A DNA stretch of 64,000 nucleotides from Gemmataceae bacterium (GTDB lineage: Bacteria > Planctomycetota > Planctomycetia > Gemmatales > Gemmataceae), in contig LR594584.1 in assembly GCA_901538445.1 (NCBI GenBank), positions 4,371,006-4,435,005 on the forward strand, read 5' to 3'. The notes below the pieces were generated by a model. The model made no database searches. It saw only the letters and a program-made list of their open reading frames with translations, and had not been told where the DNA came from. Numbering within the stretch: position 1 is the stretch's first letter; every line of letters starts with the position of its first letter. The position numbers were made by a program, and so were the translations under genes. This document shows positions 1-9,600 of this stretch, piece by piece.

Positions 1-1
1 C

Positions 2-1042
2 CGGCCGCTCGCGGGCGTCACGGTCACCCTCCGGGACGCGGGCGGGACGACCGTCGGCACCACCACGACGGCCGCCGACGGGACGTACTCGTTCACGAAC
101 CTGCCCGCCGGCGACTACACGCTGACCGAGACCCAGCCGACCGGGCACGGGAGCAGCGAGATCCCGACCAACGTCCGCTCCGTGTCGATGCCGGCGGCCG
201 GGTTCGTCACGAACCAGAACTTCGGCGACACCCTCGGGACGATCGCGGGCCGGGTGTACCGCGACTACAACCTGAACGGCACGTTCAACGGCACGGGGGC
301 GAACCCGGACACGGGCATCGGCGGCATCACCGTCCGGCTCCGGGACTCGAACGGGACCGTGGTCCGGACGGCGACGACCGCGGCCAACGGGACGTACCGG
401 TTCACCGACCTCACGCCGGACGCGTACACGGTCGAGGAGCAGCAACCGCCGCTGCCCACGACCCTGTTCAACGGGTTCTACGACGGGGCCGACAACCTCG
501 GCTCCCTCAACGGGACGCGGCCCACCAAGAACACGATGGGGGTGACGCTGGGCATCGACCCGACGACGCAGCTCAGCCAGAACGGGGTGAACTACAACTT
601 CGGGGAGCTGCCCCCGGCCGACCCGAACGGGTTCGTGTACGTGGACGCCAACCGCAACGGGGTCCGCGACGCGGGCGAGCGGGGGATCGCCGGGGTGGCG
701 ATCACGATCAGCGGGACCGCGTTCGCCGGCTCCCCGTTCGCGCGGCCCATCACCGGGGCCGACGTGCCCGGCGGCAGCCTGACGGTGTTCACCAACGCGA
801 ACGGGTTCTACGAGTTCAACCCGATCCCGCCGGGCGTGTACGCGATCCGCGAGACCCAACCGGCCGGGTTCCTGGACGGCCTGGAGTCGAACCGCGACCC
901 GTCCGGCCCGGCCCCGACGGTCGGCAACGACGTGTTCTCGAACATCCTCCTGAACCCGTTCCCGGTCCGCGGGCCGTTCGACTTCGGGGAGTTCCTGCCG
1001 GCGGCCCCGTCGAAGCGCAACCTGCTCGGCAGCGCGATGTGA
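2..1042 (+). CDS. SdrD-B-type repeat surface protein, C-terminal part (5' end outside window)
   Basis: The reading frame is already open at base 2, so this is the C-terminal fragment of a longer protein. It consists of successive SdrD-B/Cna-B-like beta-sandwich modules. Each has the pattern 'G-x-V-Y-x-D-x-N-x-x-G' (for example GFVYVDANRNGVRDAGERG), followed by 'ANGFYEFNPIPPGVY' and 'I-R-E-T-Q-P-A-G-(F/Y)-L-D-G'. At least three modules are visible, the first one partial. Such modules in planctomycetes occur in large secreted or cell-surface proteins and probably act as stalk or adhesion domains. The protein ends in a basic-hydrophobic tail, SKRNLLGSAM, that could be a sorting or retention tail, but this is inference. 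A strong hairpin follows the stop codon. Confidence 0.85.
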   Translation, partial: RPLAGVTVTLRDAGGTTVGTTTTAADGTYSFTNLPAGDYTLTETQPTGHGSSEIPTNVRSVSMPAAGFVTNQNFGDTLGTIAGRVYRDYNLNGTFNGTGANPDTGIGGITVRLRDSNGTVVRTATTAANGTYRFTDLTPDAYTVEEQQPPLPTTLFNGFYDGADNLGSLNGTRPTKNTMGVTLGIDPTTQLSQNGVNYNFGELPPADPNGFVYVDANRNGVRDAGERGIAGVAITISGTAFAGSPFARPITGADVPGGSLTVFTNANGFYEFNPIPPGVYAIRETQPAGFLDGLESNRDPSGPAPTVGNDVFSNILLNPFPVRGPFDFGEFLPAAPSKRNLLGSAM

Positions 1043-1073
1043 CCCCGTCCCGCTCCGGGCGCCCACCGGCCGG

Positions 1074-1129
1074 ACGGCGGAGCCCGCGGGACCGGCTCCT
1101 GGTGGGGCCGGTCCCGCGGGCTCCGCCGT
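1074..1129 (+). terminator. Intrinsic terminator after the SdrD-B protein
   Basis: A perfect 22-bp inverted repeat (arms 1074-1095 and 1108-1129, loop of 12) is followed directly by a run of four T. It lies 32 bases after the stop codon and before the next start at 1225. Confidence 0.8.
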
Positions 1130-1224
1130 TTTCCGGCCCCCGGCGCGGTGCACCGCCGGCGGACCTGGACGGCGAGAAAATCCCGCACTACGTTACTCGG
1201 TTCCCCCCTGGAGGTTTGTCGACG

Positions 1225-1731
1225 ATGGCGAAGGCGAAGAGCAAGAAACCGGTGATCGAGGACGAGGACGAGCTCCCGGAACCCGAGCCCGTTCGGTCGG
1301 CCCCGGTGCGCCGCCCCGAGGCCGACCTGGTGCTCGATCTGGAAGGGTACGGCGGCGAGGTGGCCAGCGCGCTGATCGTGAACGGGCTCCGCGCGTACCT
1401 GTCGGTGGTGAACAAGGGCGTGAACGTGGTCGCCGCCAACCGGGCGCACACCGCGTTCGTGCCGGTGCGGGTCGAGGCGTGTGTCGCGGGGCTGGACGTG
1501 AAGCGGGACGAGGCCAAGGCGCTGGTCGACGGGCACGGCGTGCTCGCGTTCCTGCTCGACGACGGCGACGAGCGGGTGCGGTACTTCATCCCCGTGTCCG
1601 AGTACCTCGAAATGGCCGAGGACCGCGGCGAGAGCGGCCTGCGGCTCGAGATCGAGGAGCACGCGAAGTGGCTGGAGAAGTACAAGGGGCACCCGGGGGT
1701 CCGCCGCGCGTTCGCGCCGCTGCTCGGGTGA
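1225..1731 (+). CDS. Hypothetical protein, 168 aa
   Basis: I do not recognise the family. The start at 1225 is chosen because a GGAGG site ends 10 bases upstream; the frame stays open further upstream across the terminator, which cannot be coding. The N-terminus (MAKAKSKKPVIEDEDELPEP) is charged and probably disordered. The rest looks like a compact alpha/beta domain with several beta-strand-like stretches (VASALIVNGLRAYLSVVN, ERVRYFIPVSEYLEMAE) and a helical C-terminus. There is no signal peptide or membrane segment, so it is probably cytoplasmic. It stands alone between a terminator and a repeat-filled gap. Confidence 0.6.
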   Translation: MAKAKSKKPVIEDEDELPEPEPVRSAPVRRPEADLVLDLEGYGGEVASALIVNGLRAYLSVVNKGVNVVAANRAHTAFVPVRVEACVAGLDVKRDEAKALVDGHGVLAFLLDDGDERVRYFIPVSEYLEMAEDRGESGLRLEIEEHAKWLEKYKGHPGVRRAFAPLLG

Positions 1732-1764
1732 CCGTGTCACACGGTTTCAAGGACTGAACTGCCG

Positions 1765-1830
1765 GGTTCGGTGGCACAGGCCGCTGGCCTGTGTCGGCGA
1801 TCTCAGGCCAGAGGCCTGTACCACCGAACC
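1765..1830. repeat. Nested palindrome with two inner hairpins
   Basis: An outer 10-bp inverted repeat (1765-1774 with 1821-1830) encloses two small hairpins. These are CACAGGCC-gct-GGCCTGTG (1775-1793) and AGGCC-aga-GGCCT (1805-1817). The structure could fold as a three-way junction in RNA or as a cruciform. It resembles dispersed REP-like intergenic palindromes; no T-run makes it a clear terminator. Confidence 0.6.
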
Positions 1831-1860
1831 ATCAGCCGGATTTTCTTTTTTGATGCGTAT

Positions 1861-2085
1861 GACATGGGTTAGGACCGCGCCGGACGGTACTGTGGGTTTG
1901 CGGGGTTGACGCGGTCTTTCGTCTGGCGAGCCTCGGTTTGGTTCTGGAGAGTTGGGCTTGGTTCTGGAGAGTTTCGCGTCTTTCTGGAGAGTTTCGCGTC
2001 TTTCTGGAGAGTTTTCGTTGGTTCTGGAGACCCCACCCCCCACTTCCCCCAGAACCATTTCGCACACCACCCCCGCACACGCACA
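1861..2085 (-). repeat. 20-bp ladder element, copy A
   Basis: On the plus strand the core gttctggagagtttcgcgtc is repeated with an exact 20-bp period: units begin at 1941, 1961, 1981, 2001 and 2021, with a degenerate unit at 1921. Every unit keeps (T/G)TTCTGGAGA, and the rest varies. Read on the minus strand, the array is preceded by the conserved block AATGGTTCTGGGGGAAGTGG and a G-run. TGGTTCTGG in that block can pair with CCAGAACCA in the first repeat around a 21-nt loop. The same arrangement recurs at 11418-11635 and 58300-58480. A 20-bp period is not a multiple of three, so it is not protein coding. It lies in the 636-bp gap between 1731 and 2368; the remainder of the gap shows nothing else I can support. 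Confidence 0.8.
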
Positions 2086-2367
2086 TCCGTAGAGCCGCGA
2101 GTCGCCACTTCTGGGCCCGCACGTGCCCATCGACACGCGACCGGGCGTCGGCACCTGCCGGATTCTCAATCGGGGCGGACCGCGCAGCCCGCCCCGGTCC
2201 CGCGAACCCCCACCGAACGACCTCCCCATTTCACCCAACCGGCGCATTCCTCGCAGGCGGGTCGCACTCACCCGTACCAGGCCCCAAGATTGTGCGGTCC
2301 GGCGCTCGGGTTGCTACTCCCAGTCCCGCCGCGGCCCACTCGGGCCGCCCTCACGGACAGCGGAGGA

Positions 2368-3144
2368 ATGAACGTGAATCGCACGCTACTCGGCACCGTC
2401 GCCCTGACGGCCCTCGCCTGCTCGACGGCGTCGGCGCAGCCCCGCGAGCGGCTCCGCGACCGCCTCGCGCCCCCGTCCACCCAGACCCTGGACTCGGCGA
2501 CAACGGTCCTCGCGGACCTGTCGAAGATCCCCGAGAAGGCGATCCCACCGGCCCTGCTGGCCGACGCGCAGGGGGTGATCGTGGTCCCGCGGGTCATCAA
2601 GGCCGGGTTCGTTATCGCGGGTGCCGGCGGCCACGGCGTCGCCCTCGCCCGGGACAAGGACGGGAAGTGGGGCGCGCCGGTGTTCGTCAACTTCGGCGGC
2701 GGGTCTGTCGGGTTCCAGGCCGGGGCCGAGGCGACCGACGTCGTGCTGGTGTTCCGCGACCGCAAGAGCCTCGACCGGTTGCTCGACGGCAAGGGGAAGC
2801 TCACGCTCGGGGCCGACGCCTCGGTCGCGGCGGGCCCGGTCGGGCGGAAGGCCGCCGCCGGGACCGACGCGAAGCTGGAGGCCGAGATCATCTCGTACTC
2901 CCGCAGCCGCGGGCTCTTCGCCGGGGTCTCGCTGGACGGGTCGGTGCTCCGGCCGGACCCGAACGTGAACGCGGCGTTCGCGGCGGACGGGCGGCCCGAA
3001 GTGGCCCGACAGGTCGCCGCACTCAAGGAGGTGCTCGACCTAATGAGTGCGACCACCCCGCCCGCCGATCCGGCGAAGGTCGCTCCGCCCCTCCCCGCAC
3101 CGCTCCCCCCGCCGGCACAACCGGTGGCCCCCGGTCGCCCGTGA
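2368..3144 (+). CDS. SYLF-domain (Ysc84-like) lipid-binding protein
   Basis: 258 aa with an N-terminal signal peptide (MNVNRTLLGTVALTALACSTASA) and then a SYLF/Ysc84 domain from about residue 40 to 225. Family features are the segment LLADAQGVIVVPRVIKAGFV, the glycine-rich GGGSVGFQAGAEATDVVLVF, and a late YSRSRGLFAGVSLDGSVL. SYLF proteins bind membranes or phosphoinositides in eukaryotes; in bacteria they are exported and of unclear role. The C-terminus is a Pro/Ala-rich tail. The ATG at 2368 has a GGAGG site six bases upstream; the longer upstream frame runs through the repeat element and is rejected. It is convergent with the next gene, with a hairpin between them. Confidence 0.85.
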   Translation: MNVNRTLLGTVALTALACSTASAQPRERLRDRLAPPSTQTLDSATTVLADLSKIPEKAIPPALLADAQGVIVVPRVIKAGFVIAGAGGHGVALARDKDGKWGAPVFVNFGGGSVGFQAGAEATDVVLVFRDRKSLDRLLDGKGKLTLGADASVAAGPVGRKAAAGTDAKLEAEIISYSRSRGLFAGVSLDGSVLRPDPNVNAAFAADGRPEVARQVAALKEVLDLMSATTPPADPAKVAPPLPAPLPPPAQPVAPGRP

Positions 3145-3179
3145 GCCGAGCGGCAAGCGGGTAAGCCGAATCTGATCAG

Positions 3180-3209
3180 CGCGGCCGCACCGACACCGGT
3201 GCGGCCGCG
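3180..3209. terminator. Hairpin between convergent genes
   Basis: A perfect 13-bp GC-rich stem (3180-3192 with 3197-3209, loop ACAC) occupies the space between the stops of the SYLF gene and the convergent phosphatase-family gene. It lacks a T-run but could stop transcription from either side. Confidence 0.5.
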
Positions 3210-4802
3210 TCACTTCGCGACGGGTTCGAGGACGACCAGGACCGGGCGGTGGTCGGAGGCGACCGGTTCGTCGATCACACTCGCGCTGACCACGCGGAAC
3301 CGCCCGGCCGGGCGGAACAGAACGTGGTCGATCTGCTCCGCCGGCCGGTCCACCGGGACCGTGAGGAGCCGCTTCCCGGCCGTGGCGTCCGTCCACTTCG
3401 CGGTGAGTGCGGTGAACGCCTTACTGTCGGGTGTGGTGTTCAAATCGCCGGCGAGGATCACCGGGCTCTCGGTGCCGGCGAACAGGTCGTTCAGTTTCGC
3501 CGCCTGCTGTTCGCGCTCCGCGGGGAGTTGGTGGTCGAGGTGCGTGGTCACGAACGCCAGCTCGCGGCCGTCGATCTTCACCCGCACCTCGAACGCCACG
3601 CGCGCCTCCTGCTTCGGCGCACCGGGCAGCGGGTGAACGGTTCTCGCGCCGAGCGGGAACCGGGACAGGATCCCCTGACCGTACCCGCCGCCCTGGAAGT
3701 CGATCGCCTTGCCGAACGCCCCGTGCAGGCCGGTGAGCCGGGCGAGTTCGGCCGCCTGATCGACCCCGCCGGTCCGCTTCGTCGTGTTGTCCAGTTCCTG
3801 GAGGGCGACGAGGTCCGGGTCGGCGGCGCGGATCACCCGCGCGATCCGGGGCAGGTCCAGCTTGCCGTCGGTCCCCTCGCAGTGGTGGACGTTGTAGCAC
3901 AGCACGCGGAGGGTGAGCTTTTGGTCCGGCGCGGCCGGGCGGAGGACCGCGGTGACCGGGAAGTGGTCCGACGGAACCCGCCCGTCGCGGGCCGTGCGGT
4001 CGATGCCGGCGAGACGCACGTCCCAGTCCCGCGAGCAACCGATCCAGTCGATGCGGTCCCCGCCGGTGGCCCCCGGGTCGAACCCGGTGAACGTGCCCTC
4101 GTTCTTCCCGCGTTCCGGGTGCGCCAGGCGGAACGTGTCCACGAGTGGCGACGGCTGGTCTTCGAACTTGCCGAACAGACCGGTGTAGGGCGCGCTCGCC
4201 TCGCCGGCGTTGAAGTCGCCGGTCACGACCACCCGGCACCCCTTCCCGAGTTCGGCGACCTTGGTCCGGATGAGCCGGGCGGATTCGAGCCGCGCCTTCT
4301 CGCCGCGGTGGTCGAGGTGGGCGTTGATGAACAGCACCGGCTTGTCGTCCGGCGCGGTCCGGTCCTTGAGTTTCACCCACGTCGCGACCCGCGGGAGCAC
4401 GGCGTCCCACCCCTTGCTGCCGGGCTTGTCGGGCGTCTCGCTGAACCAGAAGTGGCCGCCGTCGAGCTTCTCGAAGCGGTCCTTGCGGTAGAACACCGCG
4501 GCCATCTCGCCGGCGTCCCTGCCGTCGTCGCGACCGGCGGCGAGCGCCGCGTACCCGGTGAGCTTCTCGGCCAGGAAGTCCCGCTGTGCGGCCAGCGTTT
4601 CCTGCGTGCCCAGCAGGTCCGGGTCGAACGCGGCGACCGTCTCCCCGAGGAACCCCTTCCGCTTCTCCCAGGCGTTGTCGCCGTCCCGCGCGGTGCCGTA
4701 GCGGATGTTGAAGCTCATCACCCGGACCGGTGCAGCACCGAGAGCGGCCGCGGGTGACGCGACCGCGACAACTACCAGAAACGGCAGTGCGAGACGGATC
4801 AT
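3210..4802 (-). CDS. Exported protein with two endonuclease/exonuclease/phosphatase domains
   Basis: 530 aa. A signal peptide (MIRLALPFLVVVAVASPAAA) is followed by two tandem EEP (DNase I-like) domains, roughly residues 25-275 and 285-530. Both carry the family motifs. Domain 1 has SFNIRYG, TQE, INAHLDHRG, TGDFNAG, DRIDWIG and SDHFPV. Domain 2 has CYNVHH, LQELDN, THLDHQL, AGDLNTTPDS, IDHVL and SDHRPV. All metal-binding and catalytic Asp, Asn and His positions therefore look intact in both. EEP enzymes cleave phosphodiester or phosphomonoester bonds in nucleic acids, inositol phosphates or sphingolipids; the substrate cannot be told here. The start at 4802 has GGAG upstream and immediately precedes the signal peptide. 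It is divergent from the efflux operon. Confidence 0.85.
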   Translation of the reverse strand: MIRLALPFLVVVAVASPAAALGAAPVRVMSFNIRYGTARDGDNAWEKRKGFLGETVAAFDPDLLGTQETLAAQRDFLAEKLTGYAALAAGRDDGRDAGEMAAVFYRKDRFEKLDGGHFWFSETPDKPGSKGWDAVLPRVATWVKLKDRTAPDDKPVLFINAHLDHRGEKARLESARLIRTKVAELGKGCRVVVTGDFNAGEASAPYTGLFGKFEDQPSPLVDTFRLAHPERGKNEGTFTGFDPGATGGDRIDWIGCSRDWDVRLAGIDRTARDGRVPSDHFPVTAVLRPAAPDQKLTLRVLCYNVHHCEGTDGKLDLPRIARVIRAADPDLVALQELDNTTKRTGGVDQAAELARLTGLHGAFGKAIDFQGGGYGQGILSRFPLGARTVHPLPGAPKQEARVAFEVRVKIDGRELAFVTTHLDHQLPAEREQQAAKLNDLFAGTESPVILAGDLNTTPDSKAFTALTAKWTDATAGKRLLTVPVDRPAEQIDHVLFRPAGRFRVVSASVIDEPVASDHRPVLVVLEPVAK

Positions 4803-4972
4803 GTGGCAGCTCCGGGTGCGCTCGGGCCGCGTGGCCGCGAACTGCACACAACCGTGGAAATTACCGGCCGAGGTTCAGACCGGCCGCCCGGCGCACCGAT
4901 ACAACCGGTGCGCACCGCCGAGCGGTATCCGGCCGCGCGGACCTTTGGCCGGCGCTCCTGGGGGCCGACGTG

Positions 4973-6583
4973 GTGACCGGAATCAAGATTCGCCGGGCGG
5001 CTCGGTGCCTCGCCGGAGCGGGGGTGCTGGTGCTCCCGGCCTGCACGACGTTCGACCCCGCCGACGCGCTGCTCCCGCCGCCCGCCCGGTCGGTTGCTCT
5101 GGTAAGTGTACCGAACTCCGTCGCGCCGGCGGTCGTCTTGGTCGGACACACCGAACCCGCGGGCACCGAGCCGCCCCCGGCCCCGGCCGCGACCCTGCCG
5201 GCCGTTCCGCCGGCCGCGAACCAGGGAACGCCGCTCCCGATCACCCTGCCGACCGCGCTCTCCCTGGCGAGCGCCAGCCCGCTCGACATCCAGATCGCCG
5301 GGCAGCGGCTCCGGGCCGCCAGCGCCGCGCTCGACCGGGCGAAGGTGCTGTGGCTCCCGAACGTCGGCCTCGGGATCGACTACTTCCGCCACGACGGCCA
5401 GATCCAGGACGTGGGCGGGTTCGTGTTCTCGACCAACAAGACGTCGTTCTTCGTCGGGGGCGGCCCGACCGCGGTGTTCTCCCTCGGCGACGCACTGTAC
5501 GCCCCGCTCGCGGCCCGCCAGGTGGTCCGCTCGCGGCAGGCCGACGTGCAGACGGCGCGAAACGACACGGCGCTGGCCGTGGCCGAGGCGTACTTCACCG
5601 TTCAGCAGGCCCGCGGCGAGGTGGCCGGGTCGATCGACGCGCTCCGCCGCGCCGACGAGCTGGTGAAGCTCACGCAGAAGGTCGCGCCGGACCTCGTCCC
5701 GACCGTCGAGGTGAACCGGGCGAGGGCCGAGGCGGCCCGGCGGCGGCAAGCGGTGGAGGTCGCCTACGAGCGGTGGCAGGTCGCCAGCGCCGACCTCACC
5801 CGGTTGCTGCGGCTCCAGCCCGGCACCCTGGTCGAACCGGCCGAGGAGCCGTCGCTCACGGTCGAGTTGATCGACCCGGGCGCGGCCCCCGACGACCTCA
5901 TCCCGATCGCGCTGACCCACCGGCCGGAACTCGCGTCCGATCAGGCCGTGATCCAGGCGACCCTCGCCCGCGTCCGGCAGGAGAAGGTCCGGCCGTTCGT
6001 GCCGACGGTCGCGCTCCGGGGGGCCGGGGCGCAGGTCGCGGGCCTCGCCGGCGGGTACTTCGGCGGCGGGTTCAACGACGACATCGGCAAGTTCGGCGGG
6101 CGGTTCAGCTTCGAACTGCAGGCGATCTGGGAGGTCCAGAACCTCGGGTTCGGGAACCGCGCCACAGTCCGCGAGCGGGCCGCCGAGCAGCGGCAGGCGC
6201 TGCTCCAGTTGCTCCGGACCCAGGACCGCGTGACGGCCGAGGTGGTGCAGGCCCATGCCCGCGTGCGGCGGTCGGCGAACCGCCTGAAAGAGGCGACCGC
6301 CGGGGTAGCCGACGCGGTCGAGACGGCGGAGAAGAACCTGCGGGGCCTGGTCCCGGGCAAGCGGGTGGGGGACCAGCTCACGCTCGTGTTCCGGCCGCAA
6401 GAGGCGGTCGCCGCGGTCGCCGCGCTCGACCAGGCGTACCGGGACTACTACGCCGCCGTCGGCGACCAAAACCGGGCACAGTTCCAGCTCTACCGCGCGC
6501 TCGGGCACCCGGCCCAGTGCCTGATGAACGCGCCGACCGCAGCGGCCGCGCCCGCTCCCGTGCCGGCCGCGGACCCGAAGTGA
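4973..6583 (+). CDS. TolC-family outer-membrane efflux factor (lipoprotein)
   Basis: About 536 aa. The N-terminus from the GTG at 4973 gives a lipoprotein signal with lipobox LVLPAC; an alternative GTG lies at 4970, and GGGGG is at 4960-4964. The body has two long helical TolC-type repeats, including NDTALAVAEAYFTVQQARGE, QVVRSRQADVQTARND and DRVTAEVVQAHARVRRSANR. These would form the alpha-barrel of an outer-membrane channel. A Pro/Ala-rich linker separates the lipid anchor from the channel domain. It is the first gene of a three-gene operon with the pump and adaptor that follow, and would provide the exit duct. The ATG further upstream at 4730 would overlap the divergent gene and is rejected. 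Confidence 0.85.
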   Translation: MTGIKIRRAARCLAGAGVLVLPACTTFDPADALLPPPARSVALVSVPNSVAPAVVLVGHTEPAGTEPPPAPAATLPAVPPAANQGTPLPITLPTALSLASASPLDIQIAGQRLRAASAALDRAKVLWLPNVGLGIDYFRHDGQIQDVGGFVFSTNKTSFFVGGGPTAVFSLGDALYAPLAARQVVRSRQADVQTARNDTALAVAEAYFTVQQARGEVAGSIDALRRADELVKLTQKVAPDLVPTVEVNRARAEAARRRQAVEVAYERWQVASADLTRLLRLQPGTLVEPAEEPSLTVELIDPGAAPDDLIPIALTHRPELASDQAVIQATLARVRQEKVRPFVPTVALRGAGAQVAGLAGGYFGGGFNDDIGKFGGRFSFELQAIWEVQNLGFGNRATVRERAAEQRQALLQLLRTQDRVTAEVVQAHARVRRSANRLKEATAGVADAVETAEKNLRGLVPGKRVGDQLTLVFRPQEAVAAVAALDQAYRDYYAAVGDQNRAQFQLYRALGHPAQCLMNAPTAAAAPAPVPAADPK

Positions 6584-6655
6584 CCCGCGTATCCGTTCCC
6601 CCGGGCCGCCGGCGCGACTACCATTATCTGAACCCGTACCCGCGCGGACCCGTCG

Positions 6656-9600
6656 ATGAACCCGATCACCGCTGCGCTCAACCGCCCGGTCACCGTACTG
6701 GTGTTGGTGCTGGGGACCGTCTTCGCGGGCGCGCTGGCGTACACGCGGATGAAGGTGGACATCTTCCCGGCCCTCGACCTGCCCGTGATCTACGTTTGCC
6801 AGCCGTACGGCGGGATGGACCCGCAGCAGATGGAGGGGCTGATCGCCAACTACTACGAGTACCACTTCCTCTACATCAACGGCATCCACCACGTCGAGTC
6901 GAAGAACGTCCAGGGCATGTCGATCATGAAGTTGTACTTCCACCCCGGCACCGACATGGCCCAGGCCATGGGCGAGACGGTGGGGTACGTGAACCGCTCG
7001 CGGGCCTTCATGCCGCCGGGGACGGTCAACCCTTTCATCATGCGGTTCGACACCGGGAGCGTGCCCGTCGGCTACCTCGTGCTGTCGAGCGAGTCGCGGA
7101 CCATCGGCGACATCCAGGACAAGGCGCTGTTCAAGGTCCGGCCGATGTTCGCGGCGATCGAGGGGGTGAGCGCCCCGCCCCCGTTCGGCGGGAGCCAGCG
7201 CACGGTGGTGGTGCGGGCCGACCCGGACCGCCTCCAGGCGTACAAGGTGTCGGCCGACGACGTGGTGAAGAAGCTGACCGAGGGCAACACCATCGCCCCG
7301 TCCGGGCAGATCCGGGACGCGACCCGGATGCCGCTCGTGCCCAGCAACGCGATGGTGGTGCAGCCCGCCGAACTCGGCACCATCGAAGTGAAGCCGGGGG
7401 TGTTCCTCCGCGACGTGGTCCGGCGGAACCCGGTGACCGGCGCGCCGCTGATCGACGACGCGAGCGACGTGCCGACCGGGTACGCCCTGGTGAACGGCAA
7501 GCGGGCGGTGTACATCCTGGTGACCAAGCGGGCCAGCGCCTCGACCCTCGACGTGGTCGCGAAGGTCCGGGCGAACCTGCCGAAGATGCAGGCCGAACTG
7601 CCGGACGACATCCGGGTGAGCTTCGAGTTCGACCAGTCCCCGTACGTCACCAACTCGATGAAGGGGGTGGCGTTCGAGGGGCTGCTCGCGGCCGGGCTCG
7701 TCGGGCTCATGGTCCTCGTGTTCCTGCGGGACTGGCGCTCGGTGATCGTGGTCGTCCTGAACATCCCGTTCGCGCTGGTCGCCGCGCTGGTCGCCCTGTG
7801 GCTCACCGGCGAGTCGATCAACCTGATGACGCTGGGCGGGCTCGCCCTCGCGGTCGGCATCCTCGTGGACGAATCGACCGTCGTGGTCGAGAACGTCCAC
7901 GTGCAGATGGAGAGGACACCGTCCGTGGCGCTGGCGGTGTGGCGTGGGGTGACCGAGACGGCGGTGCCGCGGCTCCTCGCGATGCTGTGCATCCTGGCCG
8001 TGTTCATTCCGTCGTTCCTGCTGGAGGGGGCCGCCCGCGGGCTGTTCCGGCCCCTCGCGCTGGCGATCGGCTTCTCCATGATCGCCAGCTACGTCCTGTC
8101 CAGCACGTTCGTGCCGGTCCTCTGCGTCCTGCTGCTCAAGAACACGCACCAGCGAACCGCGGCGGCGGCGGCACCCGGCGCGTACGGCCGCGCGGTCGGC
8201 CGACTGGCCGCGGTGCGGTGGGTACTTGTCCCCGCGTACCTCGCGCTCACCGGCGCGACCGTGGCGCTGGTCGGGCCGCTCCTCGGCACCGAGATCTTCC
8301 CGCAGGTGGACGCGGGCTCGTTCCAGCTCCGGCTCCGCGCCCCGACCGGTACCCGGATTGAGGAGACCGAGGCGATCACGCAGGAAGCCCTTCGGTACAT
8401 CGGGGACGAGGTGCGAGCCGCCGGCGGCGAGGTCGAGATCAGCCTCGGGTACGTCGGGGTGGTGGCGTCCAGCTACCCGATCAACGCGGTCTACCTGTGG
8501 ATGGGCGGGCCGCACGAGTCGGCGGTCCGGGTCGCCCTGAAGCCCGGCCCGGTCCGCATCGACGAACTGAAGGCCCGCCTCCGCGAGAAACTCCCCGCCC
8601 ACCTCCAGAAGTGGACGGCGGCGCGGTGGCAGCAGCCGCCGTTCGCGCTGCCGGCCGACGTCGCCGACCGCCGGGCGAAGGAGCTCCGCCTGTCGTTCGA
8701 GCCGGCCGACATCGTCAACGAGGTCATGAGCTTCGGCTCCCCCACCCCGGTCGAGGTGCAGGTGTCCGGGTCGAACGTCGCGGCCAACCGCGCCCACGCG
8801 GAGAAGGTGCGGGCCGAACTCGCGAAGGTGCCGGCCCTGAAGGACCTCCAGTTCTCTCAGCCGCTCGACTACCCGACCGTGGAGGTGCAGGTGGACCGGG
8901 AGAAGCTCGCGGCTGCCGGGGGCACCGCCGCGGACGTGGCTCGGGCGGTCACCCCGTTCACGTCGTCCAGCCGGTTCACCGTGCCGAACTACTGGCGCGA
9001 CCCGGCCTCGGGGGTCGGCTACCAGGTGCAGGTCGAGGTGCCGTTCGTGCTGGTCAACTCGGCGAAGGACCTCGAACTCGTGCCGGTCGCCGCGAGCGGG
9101 GACGGCGCGGTGCTGGTGCGGGACGTGGGGGTGGTGAAGGAGGGCGTGATGCCCGGGGAGATCGACCGGTACAACATGCGGCGGGTGGTGACGCTCACGG
9201 CCAACATCCAGGGCGGCGACCTCGGCGACGTGTCCGGGGAAGTAGCAAAGGCGATCGCGGCCGCGGGCGACCCGCCGAAGGGGGTCTCGGTGGACGTCCG
9301 CGGGCAGGTCACGCCGTTCAACGAACTGTTCCGCGGGCTGGCGTTCGGCCTGGCCGTCGCGGTGGCCGTGATCGCCCTGATGCTGACCGCGTACTTCCAG
9401 TCGGTCCGGCTCGCGCTCGTCGCCGTGGCCCCGGTGCCGGCGGTTCTGGCGGGGGTGGCGGTGGCGCTGTTCGCGACCGGGTCCACCCTCAACCTCCAGT
9501 CGTTCATGGGGGCGATCATGGCCGTCGGGGTCGCGACCGCGAACGCGATCCTGCTCGTCACCTTCGCCGAGCGGGCGCGGGTTGACGGGACGGCCGCACG

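Noticed and set aside
1921-2030. 20-bp repeats considered as a CRISPR array
   Set aside because: The conserved part is only about 9-11 bases, there are no spacer-length unique segments, the period is 20 bp, and no cas gene is in the window.
1906-2090. Ladder element considered as coding for a repeat protein
   Set aside because: The period of 20 bp changes frame at every unit, and frames through it start or stop at random.
4799-8797. Very long open frame on the minus strand across the efflux operon
   Set aside because: It is antisense to the clear TolC and RND genes, has Arg/His/Gly-rich composition without any domain, and is explained by GC-rich third positions.
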